Below, piece after piece: positions 17,490-26,254 of a stretch of DNA of 64,000 nt. The notes beneath the pieces are model-generated. The model saw only the letters and a program-made list of their open reading frames with translations, searched no databases and was not told where the DNA came from. The translations under genes were made by a program, and so were the position numbers. This DNA is from Salinimicrobium flavum (GTDB lineage: Bacteria; Bacteroidota; Bacteroidia; Flavobacteriales; Flavobacteriaceae), in contig NZ_JBHULT010000006.1 of assembly GCF_042684505.1 (NCBI RefSeq), positions 496,001 to 560,000 of the forward strand, in the 5' to 3' direction. Each line of letters begins with the position of its first letter. Positions within the stretch are counted from its first letter, which is position 1.

Positions 17490-18467
17490 ATGAAAAAACT
17501 AACCGTACTATTCCTCAGTTTATTTGTACTTCAAGCCTGTAATGACGATCCAAAGGATGATAAGGCAATACTCCAGCCCTCTTCGGGAAATATCAACAAT
17601 TTATCAGTTATAGTTGAGAATGATCTTTGGAACGGGGAAGTGGGGGAAGTGATACGAAGATTATTCGCAGCACCTGTAGATGGATTACCACAGGAGGAAC
17701 CCTTGTTTTCTATGAATCAAATGCCTCCGGAAGCTTTTACAGGCTTTGTAAGAAAGAACAGACTATTCCTGTCAATTCAGGAAGGAAAAGAGGCTGATGT
17801 GCAGGTTGCAAATGATCCCTTTGCCCGGCCGCAGACGGGAATTTTTGTGACAGGAGAGAACAGGGAAGAAATTATTGCCCAGCTGGAAAAGCACGCAGAC
17901 AGTATCATCAAGGCACTTAAAGCGACCGAAATAAAAGAAAAACAAAGAAGAATTCAAAAATCTTTAAAAGATGATGCCAAGCTGGAAAAAGACCTGGGGG
18001 TTTCACTTAAATTCCCAACAGCTTACCGGTATGCCAAAGAAGGTGACGATTTTTTCTGGATAAGAAAGGATATTACTAATGGCAGTATGGAGATCCTTGT
18101 TTACGAAGTGCCGGTGAATACCATTCAAAAAGACACCAACATCATTGGCAACATTATGGCCATGCGTGATTCCATAGGGAAAAAACATATTCCCGGTCCG
18201 TTAGATGGTACTTATATGATCACTGAAGAGGCTTATGCTCCTTATATCTTTGAATCGGAAATCGACGGCAAGTTTGCCTGGGAAACCAAAGGTACCTGGG
18301 AAGTAAAAGGTGCGTTTATGGCCGGTCCTTTTTTAAATTATGCTGTATTTGACGAAAAGAATGATCGTTTTGTGATCCTTGAAGGATTTGCTTTTGCACC
18401 TTCTGCCCGGAAACGGGATAATATGCAGGAGCTTGAAGCCATCCTGAAATCGGCCAGGATCAAATAG
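17490..18467 (+). CDS. DUF4837 family lipoprotein
   Basis: 325 aa with a lipoprotein signal (MKKLTVLFLSLFVLQAC, Cys17). The mature region has the family-like start SSGNINNLSVIVENDLWNGEVGEVIRRLFAAP and a C-terminal domain containing FFWIRKDITNGSMEILVYE and GTYMITEEAYAPY. DUF4837 is a Bacteroidota family of unknown function, probably facing the periplasm. It follows the transglycosylase closely and ends at a strong terminator, which argues for a two-gene cell-wall unit. Confidence 0.85.
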   Translation: MKKLTVLFLSLFVLQACNDDPKDDKAILQPSSGNINNLSVIVENDLWNGEVGEVIRRLFAAPVDGLPQEEPLFSMNQMPPEAFTGFVRKNRLFLSIQEGKEADVQVANDPFARPQTGIFVTGENREEIIAQLEKHADSIIKALKATEIKEKQRRIQKSLKDDAKLEKDLGVSLKFPTAYRYAKEGDDFFWIRKDITNGSMEILVYEVPVNTIQKDTNIIGNIMAMRDSIGKKHIPGPLDGTYMITEEAYAPYIFESEIDGKFAWETKGTWEVKGAFMAGPFLNYAVFDEKNDRFVILEGFAFAPSARKRDNMQELEAILKSARIK

Positions 18468-18478
18468 GCAGGAAAATA

Positions 18479-18506
18479 AAAAAACCCAACGAAAGTTGGG
18501 TTTTTG
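18479..18506. terminator. Bidirectional terminator between the DUF4837 gene and tatA
   Basis: Stem AAACCCAAC / GTTGGGTTT with a GAAA tetraloop, flanked by A- and T-tracts, between two convergent genes. Confidence 0.85.
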
Positions 18507-18527
18507 AATATTAATAAAGACATTGAA

Positions 18528-18728
18528 TTACAGTCTTTTATTGTCTTCTTCAGGTTTTGTTGTAGGTGCCTCGTCCTCTTTGGAAGCATCTTTGAATTCC
18601 TTAATTCCGCTCCCAAGGCCTCTCATTAATTCAGGAATTTTCCTTCCGCCAAACAACAACAACACGATCACCACAATAAGTATGATTTGTGGCGCCCCTA
18701 TAGCTAATGGTAAAAAAATTGCGTTCAT
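18528..18728 (-). CDS. tatA: Sec-independent translocase protein TatA/TatE
   Basis: 66 aa. A membrane helix (about 9-27) ends in LLFGGRKIPEL, followed by an amphipathic helix (to about residue 45) and an acidic tail: the TatA layout. TatA oligomerises to move folded twin-arginine substrates across the inner membrane with TatC, which is not in the window. It is a lone gene with its own promoter on the minus strand. Confidence 0.92.
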   Translation of the reverse strand: MNAIFLPLAIGAPQIILIVVIVLLLFGGRKIPELMRGLGSGIKEFKDASKEDEAPTTKPEEDNKRL

Positions 18729-18747
18729 AACGATATATTTTAAGTTG

Positions 18748-18775
18748 CAAAGTTAGCAATAAAACTTTAAATCAA
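18748..18775 (-). promoter_or_regulatory. Candidate Bacteroidota promoter for tatA
   Basis: On the minus strand the -7 box is TAACTTTG (18748-18755). A TTG at 18773-18775 lies 17 bases further upstream, in the right place for the -33 element. Confidence 0.55.
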
Positions 18776-18817
18776 TGGTTTCTGTATGCATAAAACCGGT
18801 ATAAATTAAGTTTATCC

Positions 18818-18825
18818 TATCTTTG
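18818..18825 (+). promoter_or_regulatory. Candidate -7 promoter box for the M23/GH3/rhamnose run
   Basis: TATCTTTG, an exact match, 16 bases before the ATG at 18842. It may drive the whole co-directional run up to 26249. Confidence 0.5.
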
Positions 18826-18841
18826 CCCAAGGTCTTTAAAA

Positions 18842-19711
18842 ATGGATGAAAAGAGAGAACATAAAAGGAATTTAGCCCAAAAACTGGTGGATAAATACCG
18901 GCTGGTTATTCTTAATGAGGATACCTTTGAGGAAAAAGTATCTTTAAGACTTACCCGGCTCAACGTTTTTGTGGTAGTAGGCGTATCGGTAATCCTCCTC
19001 ATTATCATGACGACGGTCTTAATAGCATTTACAGGCTTAAGGGAGTATATACCGGGGTATTCCTCAACTACGCTTAAGCAGCAGGCAGTAGGCCTCGCCT
19101 ATAAAGCAGACTCATTACAAACCATCGTTGACCTAAACAACCAGTACCTGAATTCTATTAAAAGGGTTTTGTCCGGTGACGTAAAATCAGTAGAGTTTAA
19201 CAGGGATTCTATACTGGAAAATCAGAGACTGAATACAGATGATGTTGATCTTAGCCCTTCCAAAGAAGATTCCCTGCTTCGGGACATGGTGGTTCAGGAA
19301 GACAAATACAATTTTTTGGAGACAGCTACCTCGAGAGCAAACTACGCACTTTTCCCCCCTATTAAAGGACCACTTTCTGAAGGATATAACCTGAAAGAAA
19401 AACATTTTGGAGTAGACATAGTCGCCACCCCAAATGCCCCGGTAAAATCTGTGTCTGACGGTACCGTAATTTTTACGGGCTGGACCTCAGAGACCGGCAA
19501 TGTGATCATTGTAGAGCACAGCTATGGACTGGTATCCGTTTATAAGCATAATGCCTCCCTTACCAAGGAACAAGGGGAACGTGTTAGACGGGGAGAAGTC
19601 ATCGCAACAGCAGGATCTACCGGTGAATTTTCTACCGGGCCGCATTTACATTTTGAACTGTGGAGTGAAGGCCACTCAGTTAACCCAACAGATTTTATCG
19701 ATTTCCAGTAA
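18842..19711 (+). CDS. M23 family metallopeptidase (peptidoglycan endopeptidase), membrane anchored
   Basis: 289 aa. A cytoplasmic N-terminus is followed by one membrane helix (about residues 41-64), a short helical linker, and a LytM domain from about 170. The zinc ligands are intact: HFGVDIV near residue 188 and PHLHFELW near 268, so it is expected to be catalytic. It would cut peptide cross-links of peptidoglycan in the periplasm. The next gene starts 3 bases after its stop codon, so it heads an operon with the GH3-type ligase. Confidence 0.92.
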   Translation: MDEKREHKRNLAQKLVDKYRLVILNEDTFEEKVSLRLTRLNVFVVVGVSVILLIIMTTVLIAFTGLREYIPGYSSTTLKQQAVGLAYKADSLQTIVDLNNQYLNSIKRVLSGDVKSVEFNRDSILENQRLNTDDVDLSPSKEDSLLRDMVVQEDKYNFLETATSRANYALFPPIKGPLSEGYNLKEKHFGVDIVATPNAPVKSVSDGTVIFTGWTSETGNVIIVEHSYGLVSVYKHNASLTKEQGERVRRGEVIATAGSTGEFSTGPHLHFELWSEGHSVNPTDFIDFQ

Positions 19712-19714
19712 ATT

Positions 19715-21205
19715 ATGTCCATAAAGTCATTTTCAGCAAAAATATTCGCAGCTATTATCCGCCGAAAGATCGATTCCTGGGCGGCAAAACCCGAAGAAAC
19801 CCAACAAAAGGTTTTCAGGGACCTGATCAGGAAGGCACGAAATACTCAATTCGGAAAAGACCATTCCTTTGATACGATATCGAATCCGAAGGAATTTGCA
19901 GGAAGGGTACCGGTGCGTGATTATGAAGAATTAAAACCTTATGTAGATAGAGTGGTGGCAGGAGAAGAAAACATCCTTTGGCCGGGGAAACCACTGTATT
20001 TTGCCAAAACATCGGGTACCACAAGTGGAGCCAAATATATCCCGTTGACCAAAGAATCTATGCCCACACATATTGAGGCAGCGAGAAATGCCATTCTGTG
20101 CTACATTTCAGATTCAGGAAAAGCGGAATTTGTAGATGGGAAAATGATCTTTTTACAGGGTAGTCCCGAGCTCGATGAAAAGAATGGCATTAAACTCGGA
20201 AGGCTCTCGGGAATTGTAGCACATTTTGTTCCTGGATATCTTCAGCGCAACCGTATGCCTAGTTGGGAGACGAATTGTATTGAAGATTGGGAAACCAAAG
20301 TGGAGGCTGTGGTAAATGAGACCGTCAAGGAGGACATGACCGTAATAAGCGGGATTCCTTCATGGGTACAGATGTATTTTGAACGCCTCATTGCAAAAAC
20401 CGGTAAAAAAGTGGGGGAAATTTTTCCTAATTTTGAATTGTTCATTTATGGGGGAGTAAATTTTGAGCCTTACCGGGCCAAATTTGAAAGCCTCATCGGC
20501 AGGCGGGTGGACAGCATTGAATTGTTCCCTGCTTCCGAAGGATTCTTTGCATTTCAGGACAAACAAGGAGTAAAAGGCATGTTGCTCCAATTGGATTCGG
20601 GGATCTTCTACGAGTTTATCAGGGCTGAGGAATTTTATTCTGAAGAGCCACAAAGACTTACCATTGGAGAGGTAGAGTTAGATACAAACTATGTTATGAT
20701 CATCTCTTCCAGCGCGGGCCTTTGGGCATATAATCTTGGTGATACGGTACAGTTCACTTCCCTGAAGCCTTACAGGGTGATCGTTTCGGGGAGAATAAAG
20801 CATTTTATATCGGCTTTTGGTGAACATGTTATTGCTAAAGAAGTTGAACAGGCCATGCAGGAAGCTACTGCGGGTACAGATGTTCAGATATCAGAATTTA
20901 CTGTTGCTCCTCAGATAACCCCCGTGGGAGAGCAGCTACCGTACCATGAATGGTTCATTGAATTTGAACAGGAACCCCGGGAAATAGATTCTTTCGCAGA
21001 TGCCCTTGATCGATCCCTGCAGGAGCAGAATTCGTATTACAAAGATCTAATTGAAGGGAAGATCCTGCAACGACTAAAAATAACTAAAATACCGTCTAAC
21101 GGTTTTCAAAAGTATATGAAATCTATTGGAAAACTGGGAGGCCAAAATAAACTACCAAGGCTTTCGAACGACCGCAAGATCGCCGAAGTACTTGAAAAAC
21201 TTTAA
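19715..21205 (+). CDS. GH3-type (auxin-responsive promoter family) acyl-adenylate ligase
   Basis: 496 aa, a full-length member of the GH3 family of the ANL adenylating superfamily. The ATP-binding loop FAKTSGTTSGAKYIP occurs at about residue 92, with a core YGGVNFEPYRAKFE and PASEGFFAFQ near 240-275 that fits the acyl-adenylate site. Plant members join amino acids to carboxylic hormones; bacterial members have no established substrate. It is coupled to the M23 gene upstream and lies 17 bases before the nucleosidase-like gene. Its place ahead of the rhamnose genes is suggestive but does not define a role. Confidence 0.88.
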   Translation: MSIKSFSAKIFAAIIRRKIDSWAAKPEETQQKVFRDLIRKARNTQFGKDHSFDTISNPKEFAGRVPVRDYEELKPYVDRVVAGEENILWPGKPLYFAKTSGTTSGAKYIPLTKESMPTHIEAARNAILCYISDSGKAEFVDGKMIFLQGSPELDEKNGIKLGRLSGIVAHFVPGYLQRNRMPSWETNCIEDWETKVEAVVNETVKEDMTVISGIPSWVQMYFERLIAKTGKKVGEIFPNFELFIYGGVNFEPYRAKFESLIGRRVDSIELFPASEGFFAFQDKQGVKGMLLQLDSGIFYEFIRAEEFYSEEPQRLTIGEVELDTNYVMIISSSAGLWAYNLGDTVQFTSLKPYRVIVSGRIKHFISAFGEHVIAKEVEQAMQEATAGTDVQISEFTVAPQITPVGEQLPYHEWFIEFEQEPREIDSFADALDRSLQEQNSYYKDLIEGKILQRLKITKIPSNGFQKYMKSIGKLGGQNKLPRLSNDRKIAEVLEKL

Positions 21206-21222
21206 AAATTCGAAAATAATAT

Positions 21223-22992
21223 ATGGGTAATTTAAAATTGGAAGGACGCACACGTGCACAGGAAAGTTCAAATGCTATTGAGCGAATGTACATTACGATG
21301 CGCCATCTTTTCAACCGGGGCTTCTACAAACCTATGGGCGTTTCGGGGGAAACACTTCGGGAAGCTCTTTTGATCCTGAGGCCGGAAATTTATGGCTCTG
21401 TTGCCGGAGAAAAAGTGGAATTAAACGGACTTTTGTACGTGATCGACAGGCTTCCGATAGGTCTTGAACAATGTCGGTTCATTAATCTTACAAGTGATGA
21501 AGGATATGGGAATTCTCATTTCAAACCAATAATTCCGCCTAAAAGACGCAGGAACTGCTACCGTATTGATGATGAGCAAATGAATATTGAGATCACCAGG
21601 GGCAGGTCTGAGATATATGATATTTTAACTCACCTTACCTTTCTCTTTATTGAGTCCCATAAGATTATGCGCCGGGTTTTGATAGATGAAGAAGGGGGAG
21701 TATCACGTGACTGGCAAAAGCTGGAAAATGCGGTCCTTTCTAAAGAGCCTCTTTCGCAGGCTGAAAAAGAAGTAGCATTGACCCATACAGCCAATATTTT
21801 GGGAAGGACTTTTAGAGAGGTGAACACCATTTACCCCATGTTCAGCACGGCAGATAATCATGAGCGTTTCCTTCATATTGTTTACTGGCTGGGAAAACTG
21901 GCGCTTGATGAAATGCTGAATAATAACAAACGCATCGTCACCTTTAGTCCGGTCCTTAGGGAGCGACTGGGTCACCATATTCATGGGGAGATATGGGCAA
22001 ACAAGATAAAAGAGGTGCTTCTTGAAAAAAACCTTTTAAGCCGACCGTTACACATCATAAGTGCCAATATGCACAGTGTGATGAATACGCTGTATGCCCC
22101 GGAGGCTTTAAAACCTGAATTGAAGAAAAAACCTGTTTCAGGGATCTACGAAGATCTAAGTAACAATGCCAATGGAAAACTGAGGATGAGGGTAATGAAA
22201 GCGGCTCGTGAAGAAGGAATGACATTTATCGAGGACACGAGTGGGACTAATATTGATGTACAAATATTTGATACCGCAAAAATAAAGACCAATGGTTCTA
22301 AATTTAAGCTCAAAGCTGATCTGAAGGACGAAGAAAAACCGGTAATAATGGTAATGGATTATGCCTTTGGAGAGCAGGCGTATGAAACCATGGATGAAAT
22401 GTTGAAACCTTATCAAAGCGAGCAGGGAAATATTCACTTGAATGTAGCCTCTATTTCCATAATGGGAAAAGCCGGGATACTGGTGGGTGGAAAAGGGGAT
22501 ATCATGATCCCCACTGCACACCTTTTTGAGGGAACGGCAGATAACTATCCTTTTAAAAATGAGCTAAAAAAGGAGGATCTTGATGGCCACGGCATTCACG
22601 TATGTGACGGAGCTATGATCACTGTACTGGGAACTTCCCTTCAAAATAAGGATATCCTTAAATTCTTTCACGAATCTTCCTGGAACGTGGTAGGTCTTGA
22701 GATGGAAGGGGCTCACTATCAAAAGGCCATACAAGCGGCTTCTAAGTTAAGGGGCAACATCAGCGACCAGGTGAAGGTGAGATATGCCTACTATGCATCA
22801 GATAATCCCCTGGAAACAGGGAGTACCCTTGCATCCGGTGGTCTGGGTACTACAGGGGTCAAACCCACCTATTTGATCACTGAAAAGATCCTGGAACAAA
22901 TTTTTGAAGTTCCAGCTGTTTCGGAAGGAGAAAAAACGGAACAGCCTAAAACACTAAAAAAACAACCGAAAAAGCAACATGTTGAAAAATAA
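21223..22992 (+). CDS. Uncharacterised conserved protein (DUF6909-like) with nucleoside-phosphorylase-like C-terminal half
   Basis: 589 aa, soluble, no signal peptide. The N-terminal approximately 270 residues form an unrecognised helical region (RMYITMRHLFNRGFYKPMGVSG). The C-terminal half has features reminiscent of the purine nucleoside phosphorylase/MTA-SAH nucleosidase fold: HVCDGAMITVLG near 465 and NVVGLEMEGAHYQKA near 488, which resembles the substrate-ribose EMEG/DMES motif. The last 25 residues are K/P/Q rich. It overlaps rfbB by 14 bases and is therefore translationally coupled to it. The family number is from memory; enzyme activity is inference. Confidence 0.75.
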   Translation: MGNLKLEGRTRAQESSNAIERMYITMRHLFNRGFYKPMGVSGETLREALLILRPEIYGSVAGEKVELNGLLYVIDRLPIGLEQCRFINLTSDEGYGNSHFKPIIPPKRRRNCYRIDDEQMNIEITRGRSEIYDILTHLTFLFIESHKIMRRVLIDEEGGVSRDWQKLENAVLSKEPLSQAEKEVALTHTANILGRTFREVNTIYPMFSTADNHERFLHIVYWLGKLALDEMLNNNKRIVTFSPVLRERLGHHIHGEIWANKIKEVLLEKNLLSRPLHIISANMHSVMNTLYAPEALKPELKKKPVSGIYEDLSNNANGKLRMRVMKAAREEGMTFIEDTSGTNIDVQIFDTAKIKTNGSKFKLKADLKDEEKPVIMVMDYAFGEQAYETMDEMLKPYQSEQGNIHLNVASISIMGKAGILVGGKGDIMIPTAHLFEGTADNYPFKNELKKEDLDGHGIHVCDGAMITVLGTSLQNKDILKFFHESSWNVVGLEMEGAHYQKAIQAASKLRGNISDQVKVRYAYYASDNPLETGSTLASGGLGTTGVKPTYLITEKILEQIFEVPAVSEGEKTEQPKTLKKQPKKQHVEK

Positions 22993-24001
22993 TAATTTTA
23001 TACTGGTTACCGGAGGAGCAGGATTCATAGGCTCCAATTATATCAATTTATTTTTGGATGATGACGAGGTGCACATTGTGAACCTTGACAAGTTAACTTA
23101 TGCCGGGAACCTTGACAACCTTAATGTGGATGGGCGGGAGAATTACACTTTTGTACAAGGGGATATCAACGACAAAGACCTGGTAAAGGAACTCTTTGAA
23201 AAATACCAGTTTCAGACTGTGGTAAATTTTGCTGCGGAATCTCACGTGGACAATTCAATTCTTGATCCTGAAGCTTTTATTGAAACCAATATTTCCGGGA
23301 CCTTCAAACTGCTGAACAACGCTTATAAACTATGGATGGAAGGACCTTTTCATCTAAAGCCGGAGTTCAAAAATGCCAGATTTTTACATGTTTCCACAGA
23401 TGAAGTCTATGGTACACTTGGTACTGAAGGTCTTTTCACCGAAGAAACTGCTTATGCTCCCAACAGTCCGTATTCGGCTTCTAAAGCATCTTCAGATTTC
23501 CTGGTGCGCAGTTATTTTCACACTTTCGGCCTTCCGGTTATAACAACCAACTGCTCGAACAATTACGGACCAAACCAGCACGACGAGAAATTGATCCCCA
23601 CCATTATCAGAACTGCCCTTGGTCTTCAGCCCATTCCTATTTACGGCGACGGAAAAAATGTGAGGGACTGGTTATATGTAACAGATCATTGTAAAGGGAT
23701 CAAACTGGTACTGGACAAAGGAAAATTTGGGGAAACATATAATATTGGTGGTCGCAATGAGCGTGAAAACATTTATATTGCTCAAAAGATCTGTGAGATA
23801 CTGGATTTCATAAATCCCCGGGAGGACGGGAAGAGTTATTCAGATCTTATTACTTATGTCAAGGACAGGCCTGGTCATGACAAAAGATATGCGATAGATG
23901 CCAGTAAGATCGAAAATGAACTGGACTGGAAGGCCGATGAAAATTTTGAATCGGGTATTGAAAAGACCGTAAAATGGTATCTTCAAAAATATAATAAATG
24001 A
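22979..24001 (+). CDS. rfbB: dTDP-glucose 4,6-dehydratase
   Basis: Second step of dTDP-L-rhamnose synthesis: NAD-dependent conversion of dTDP-glucose to the 4-keto-6-deoxy sugar. 340 aa short-chain dehydrogenase fold: NAD motif GGAGFIGSN (12-20), the STDEVYG active-site stretch near 140 and catalytic YSASK near 164. The start overlaps the preceding gene by 14 bases; the stop overlaps the rfbA start as ATGA. It is the first of four adjacent rhamnose genes. Confidence 0.97.
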   Translation: MLKNNNFILVTGGAGFIGSNYINLFLDDDEVHIVNLDKLTYAGNLDNLNVDGRENYTFVQGDINDKDLVKELFEKYQFQTVVNFAAESHVDNSILDPEAFIETNISGTFKLLNNAYKLWMEGPFHLKPEFKNARFLHVSTDEVYGTLGTEGLFTEETAYAPNSPYSASKASSDFLVRSYFHTFGLPVITTNCSNNYGPNQHDEKLIPTIIRTALGLQPIPIYGDGKNVRDWLYVTDHCKGIKLVLDKGKFGETYNIGGRNERENIYIAQKICEILDFINPREDGKSYSDLITYVKDRPGHDKRYAIDASKIENELDWKADENFESGIEKTVKWYLQKYNK

Positions 24002-24855
24002 AAGGAATAATCCTGGCAGGAGGATCGGGTACCAGGCTTCACCCATTGACACTTGCAGTGAGCAAGCAGTTGATGCCGGTATATGATAAGCCAATGATCT
24101 ATTATCCCCTTTCAACATTAATGATGGCAGGGATACAGGAAATCCTTATCATTTCTACCCCCAAAGACCTTCCCTTATTCAGGGATCTTTTGGGCGACGG
24201 CAGTAAATATGGCTGTTCCTTCTCCTATGCGGTGCAGGATGAACCCAAAGGACTTGCAGAAGCCTTTACCATAGGGGAGGACTTTATAGGAAAGGAGAAG
24301 GTGGCGCTTATTCTTGGGGATAATATCTTCTATGGTTCGGGACTCGATGCTTTATTACAGAGCAATAGTGATCCCGATGGAGGATTGATCTTTGCTTATC
24401 ACGTAAAAGACCCCAAACGATACGGAGTCGTTGATTTTGATGACAAAGGGAAAGTGCGATCAATTGAAGAAAAACCGGAACATCCAAAATCGAATTACGC
24501 GGTTCCCGGGATTTATTTTTACGACAATAATGTGGCAGAGATCGCCAGAAATATAAAACCTTCTAATCGGGGGGAGATGGAGATCACAGATATTAATAAT
24601 GAGTATCTGAAAAATCAAAAACTTCAGGTAAGCATACTTGATAAAGGCACAGCCTGGCTTGACACTGGAACCTTTGATTCCCTGATGAAGGCTGCCCAGT
24701 TTGTACAGGTCATTGAAGAACGACAGGGCCTCAAGATTGGTGCGATAGAAGAGACCGCCTATAACATGGGATATATTACAAAAGAACAACTTCACCGCCT
24801 GGCACAACCTTTATTAAAAAGCGGCTACGGTGAATATTTATTAGAATTGGAATAA
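23998..24855 (+). CDS. rfbA: Glucose-1-phosphate thymidylyltransferase
   Basis: First step of the pathway: glucose-1-phosphate plus dTTP gives dTDP-glucose. 285 aa. The nucleotidyltransferase signature GGSGTRLHPLT sits at residues 8-18, then KQLMPVYDKPMIYYPLSTLM, and LGDNIFYG near 104 carries the metal-binding aspartate. C-terminal AWLDTGTFDSL is conserved. ATGA overlap with rfbB upstream; rfbC follows directly after the stop. Confidence 0.97.
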   Translation: MKGIILAGGSGTRLHPLTLAVSKQLMPVYDKPMIYYPLSTLMMAGIQEILIISTPKDLPLFRDLLGDGSKYGCSFSYAVQDEPKGLAEAFTIGEDFIGKEKVALILGDNIFYGSGLDALLQSNSDPDGGLIFAYHVKDPKRYGVVDFDDKGKVRSIEEKPEHPKSNYAVPGIYFYDNNVAEIARNIKPSNRGEMEITDINNEYLKNQKLQVSILDKGTAWLDTGTFDSLMKAAQFVQVIEERQGLKIGAIEETAYNMGYITKEQLHRLAQPLLKSGYGEYLLELE

Positions 24856-25404
24856 ATGCTTAAACTGGAAACTACACCCTTAAAAGATTGTTTTATCCTC
24901 AAACCTTCGGTCTTTGAAGACCACAGGGGAACTTTCCAGGAGAGTTTCAGCCAAAGAAGATTTGAGGAGGTTACAGGGCTGCATATTAATTTTGTACAGG
25001 ATAATCAATCTACCTCTACCAAGGGGGTTTTAAGAGGTCTGCATTTTCAGAAGGGACCTTTTGCACAGGCTAAACTGGTGAGAATAGTTTTGGGAAAAGT
25101 GCTTGACGTGGTTGTGGACCTGCGACCCGGATCCCCCACCTTCAAAAGATCTTTTAAAACGATCTTAAGCAGCGAAAATCATCACCAATTGTTTGTTCCG
25201 GCAGGATTTGCACATGGATTTCTAACCCTCTCCGAAACATCGGTTTTCGCATATAAATGTGACCGATATTACCATCAGGAAGCAGATGCCGGCGTTTTTT
25301 GGAAGGATCCTGATCTTAATATCGACTGGGAATTCCCGGAGGAGAAATTGATTCTTTCTGAAAAAGATGCACAGCTACCTCATTTAAAAGATCTGGGATT
25401 ATGA
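24856..25404 (+). CDS. rfbC: dTDP-4-dehydrorhamnose 3,5-epimerase
   Basis: Third step: double epimerisation of the keto sugar. 182 aa cupin-type fold. Conserved QDNQSTSTKGVLRGLHFQ contains the catalytic histidine near residue 61, and VVVDLRPGSPTF and VPAGFAHGF are typical. Begins immediately after the rfbA stop and overlaps rfbD by 4 bases, so all four steps are encoded without spacers. Confidence 0.97.
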   Translation: MLKLETTPLKDCFILKPSVFEDHRGTFQESFSQRRFEEVTGLHINFVQDNQSTSTKGVLRGLHFQKGPFAQAKLVRIVLGKVLDVVVDLRPGSPTFKRSFKTILSSENHHQLFVPAGFAHGFLTLSETSVFAYKCDRYYHQEADAGVFWKDPDLNIDWEFPEEKLILSEKDAQLPHLKDLGL

Positions 25405-26249
25405 AGAAAGTATTAGTAACGGGAGCTTCGGGCCAGCTGGGGCAGTGTATTAAAAGGATCTCTTCCAGGTATCAGGAATTTGTATTCACCTATGCCACTT
25501 CAGATGACCTTGATCTTTCGCTTTTTGCGGTCGTAAATGCATATCTTAGAAAACATGATTTCGATTACTGCGTCAACTGTGCAGCGTACACAAAGGTGGA
25601 GCAGGCAGAGAAGGAGCAGGAAATGGCTTATTTAATAAATGCCGAGTCTGTCAGGAATCTTGCGGTAGCCTGTAAAGACAATAACATCACCCTTATCCAC
25701 TTTTCCACAGACTATGTTTTTGACGGAAAAAAAGATACACCTTATACCGAAGAAGATGAAACATCACCCTTGAATGTTTATGGAGCCTCGAAATGCCTGG
25801 GAGAGGAATACATCAGGCAACATATGGATAAATACTTCATTTTTAGAACCTCCTGGCTGTACTCAGATATTGGTCATAATTTCTTCAACACTATAAGGGA
25901 TAAAGCTGCGAAAGGAGAAGAACTCAATATTACCACAAATCAAAAAGGCTCCCCTACCAACGCTTATGACCTGGCAGAATTTATCCTTGAACTCCTTGCA
26001 TCAAAAAGTGATAGTTATGGCACCTATCATTACAGCAATCTGGGAGAAGCCACCTGGTATGACTTTGCCGAAGAGATCCTCAGGCTCTCTAAGGAAAAGA
26101 CGATCCTTAACGAATCAAATGATTTTCAAACCCTCGCCATTAGGCCGGCCAACAGTGTTATGAGCAAGGAAAGAACCCTTTCTACCTTTAACATCCCAAT
26201 TCCTGACTGGAAAGTGAGCCTGGAGAAGCTTATGCAAGATCTTAAATAA
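25401..26249 (+). CDS. rfbD: dTDP-4-dehydrorhamnose reductase
   Basis: Last step: NAD(P)H reduction to dTDP-L-rhamnose. 282 aa with GASGQLGQ (7-14), the STDYVFDG motif near 104 and the catalytic YGASK near 129. It completes the BACD set. Rhamnose would feed O-antigen or other surface glycans. The gene ends 5 bases before the stop of the opposing SRPBCC gene, without a visible terminator. Confidence 0.96.
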   Translation: MKKVLVTGASGQLGQCIKRISSRYQEFVFTYATSDDLDLSLFAVVNAYLRKHDFDYCVNCAAYTKVEQAEKEQEMAYLINAESVRNLAVACKDNNITLIHFSTDYVFDGKKDTPYTEEDETSPLNVYGASKCLGEEYIRQHMDKYFIFRTSWLYSDIGHNFFNTIRDKAAKGEELNITTNQKGSPTNAYDLAEFILELLASKSDSYGTYHYSNLGEATWYDFAEEILRLSKEKTILNESNDFQTLAIRPANSVMSKERTLSTFNIPIPDWKVSLEKLMQDLK

Positions 26250-26254
26250 GTTAA

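Noticed and set aside
21700..21715. Further parS-like CACGTG sites (also near 23232, 26393, 39720, 40836 and 42674)
   Set aside because: They share only the central six to eight bases; the outer halves are not palindromic.
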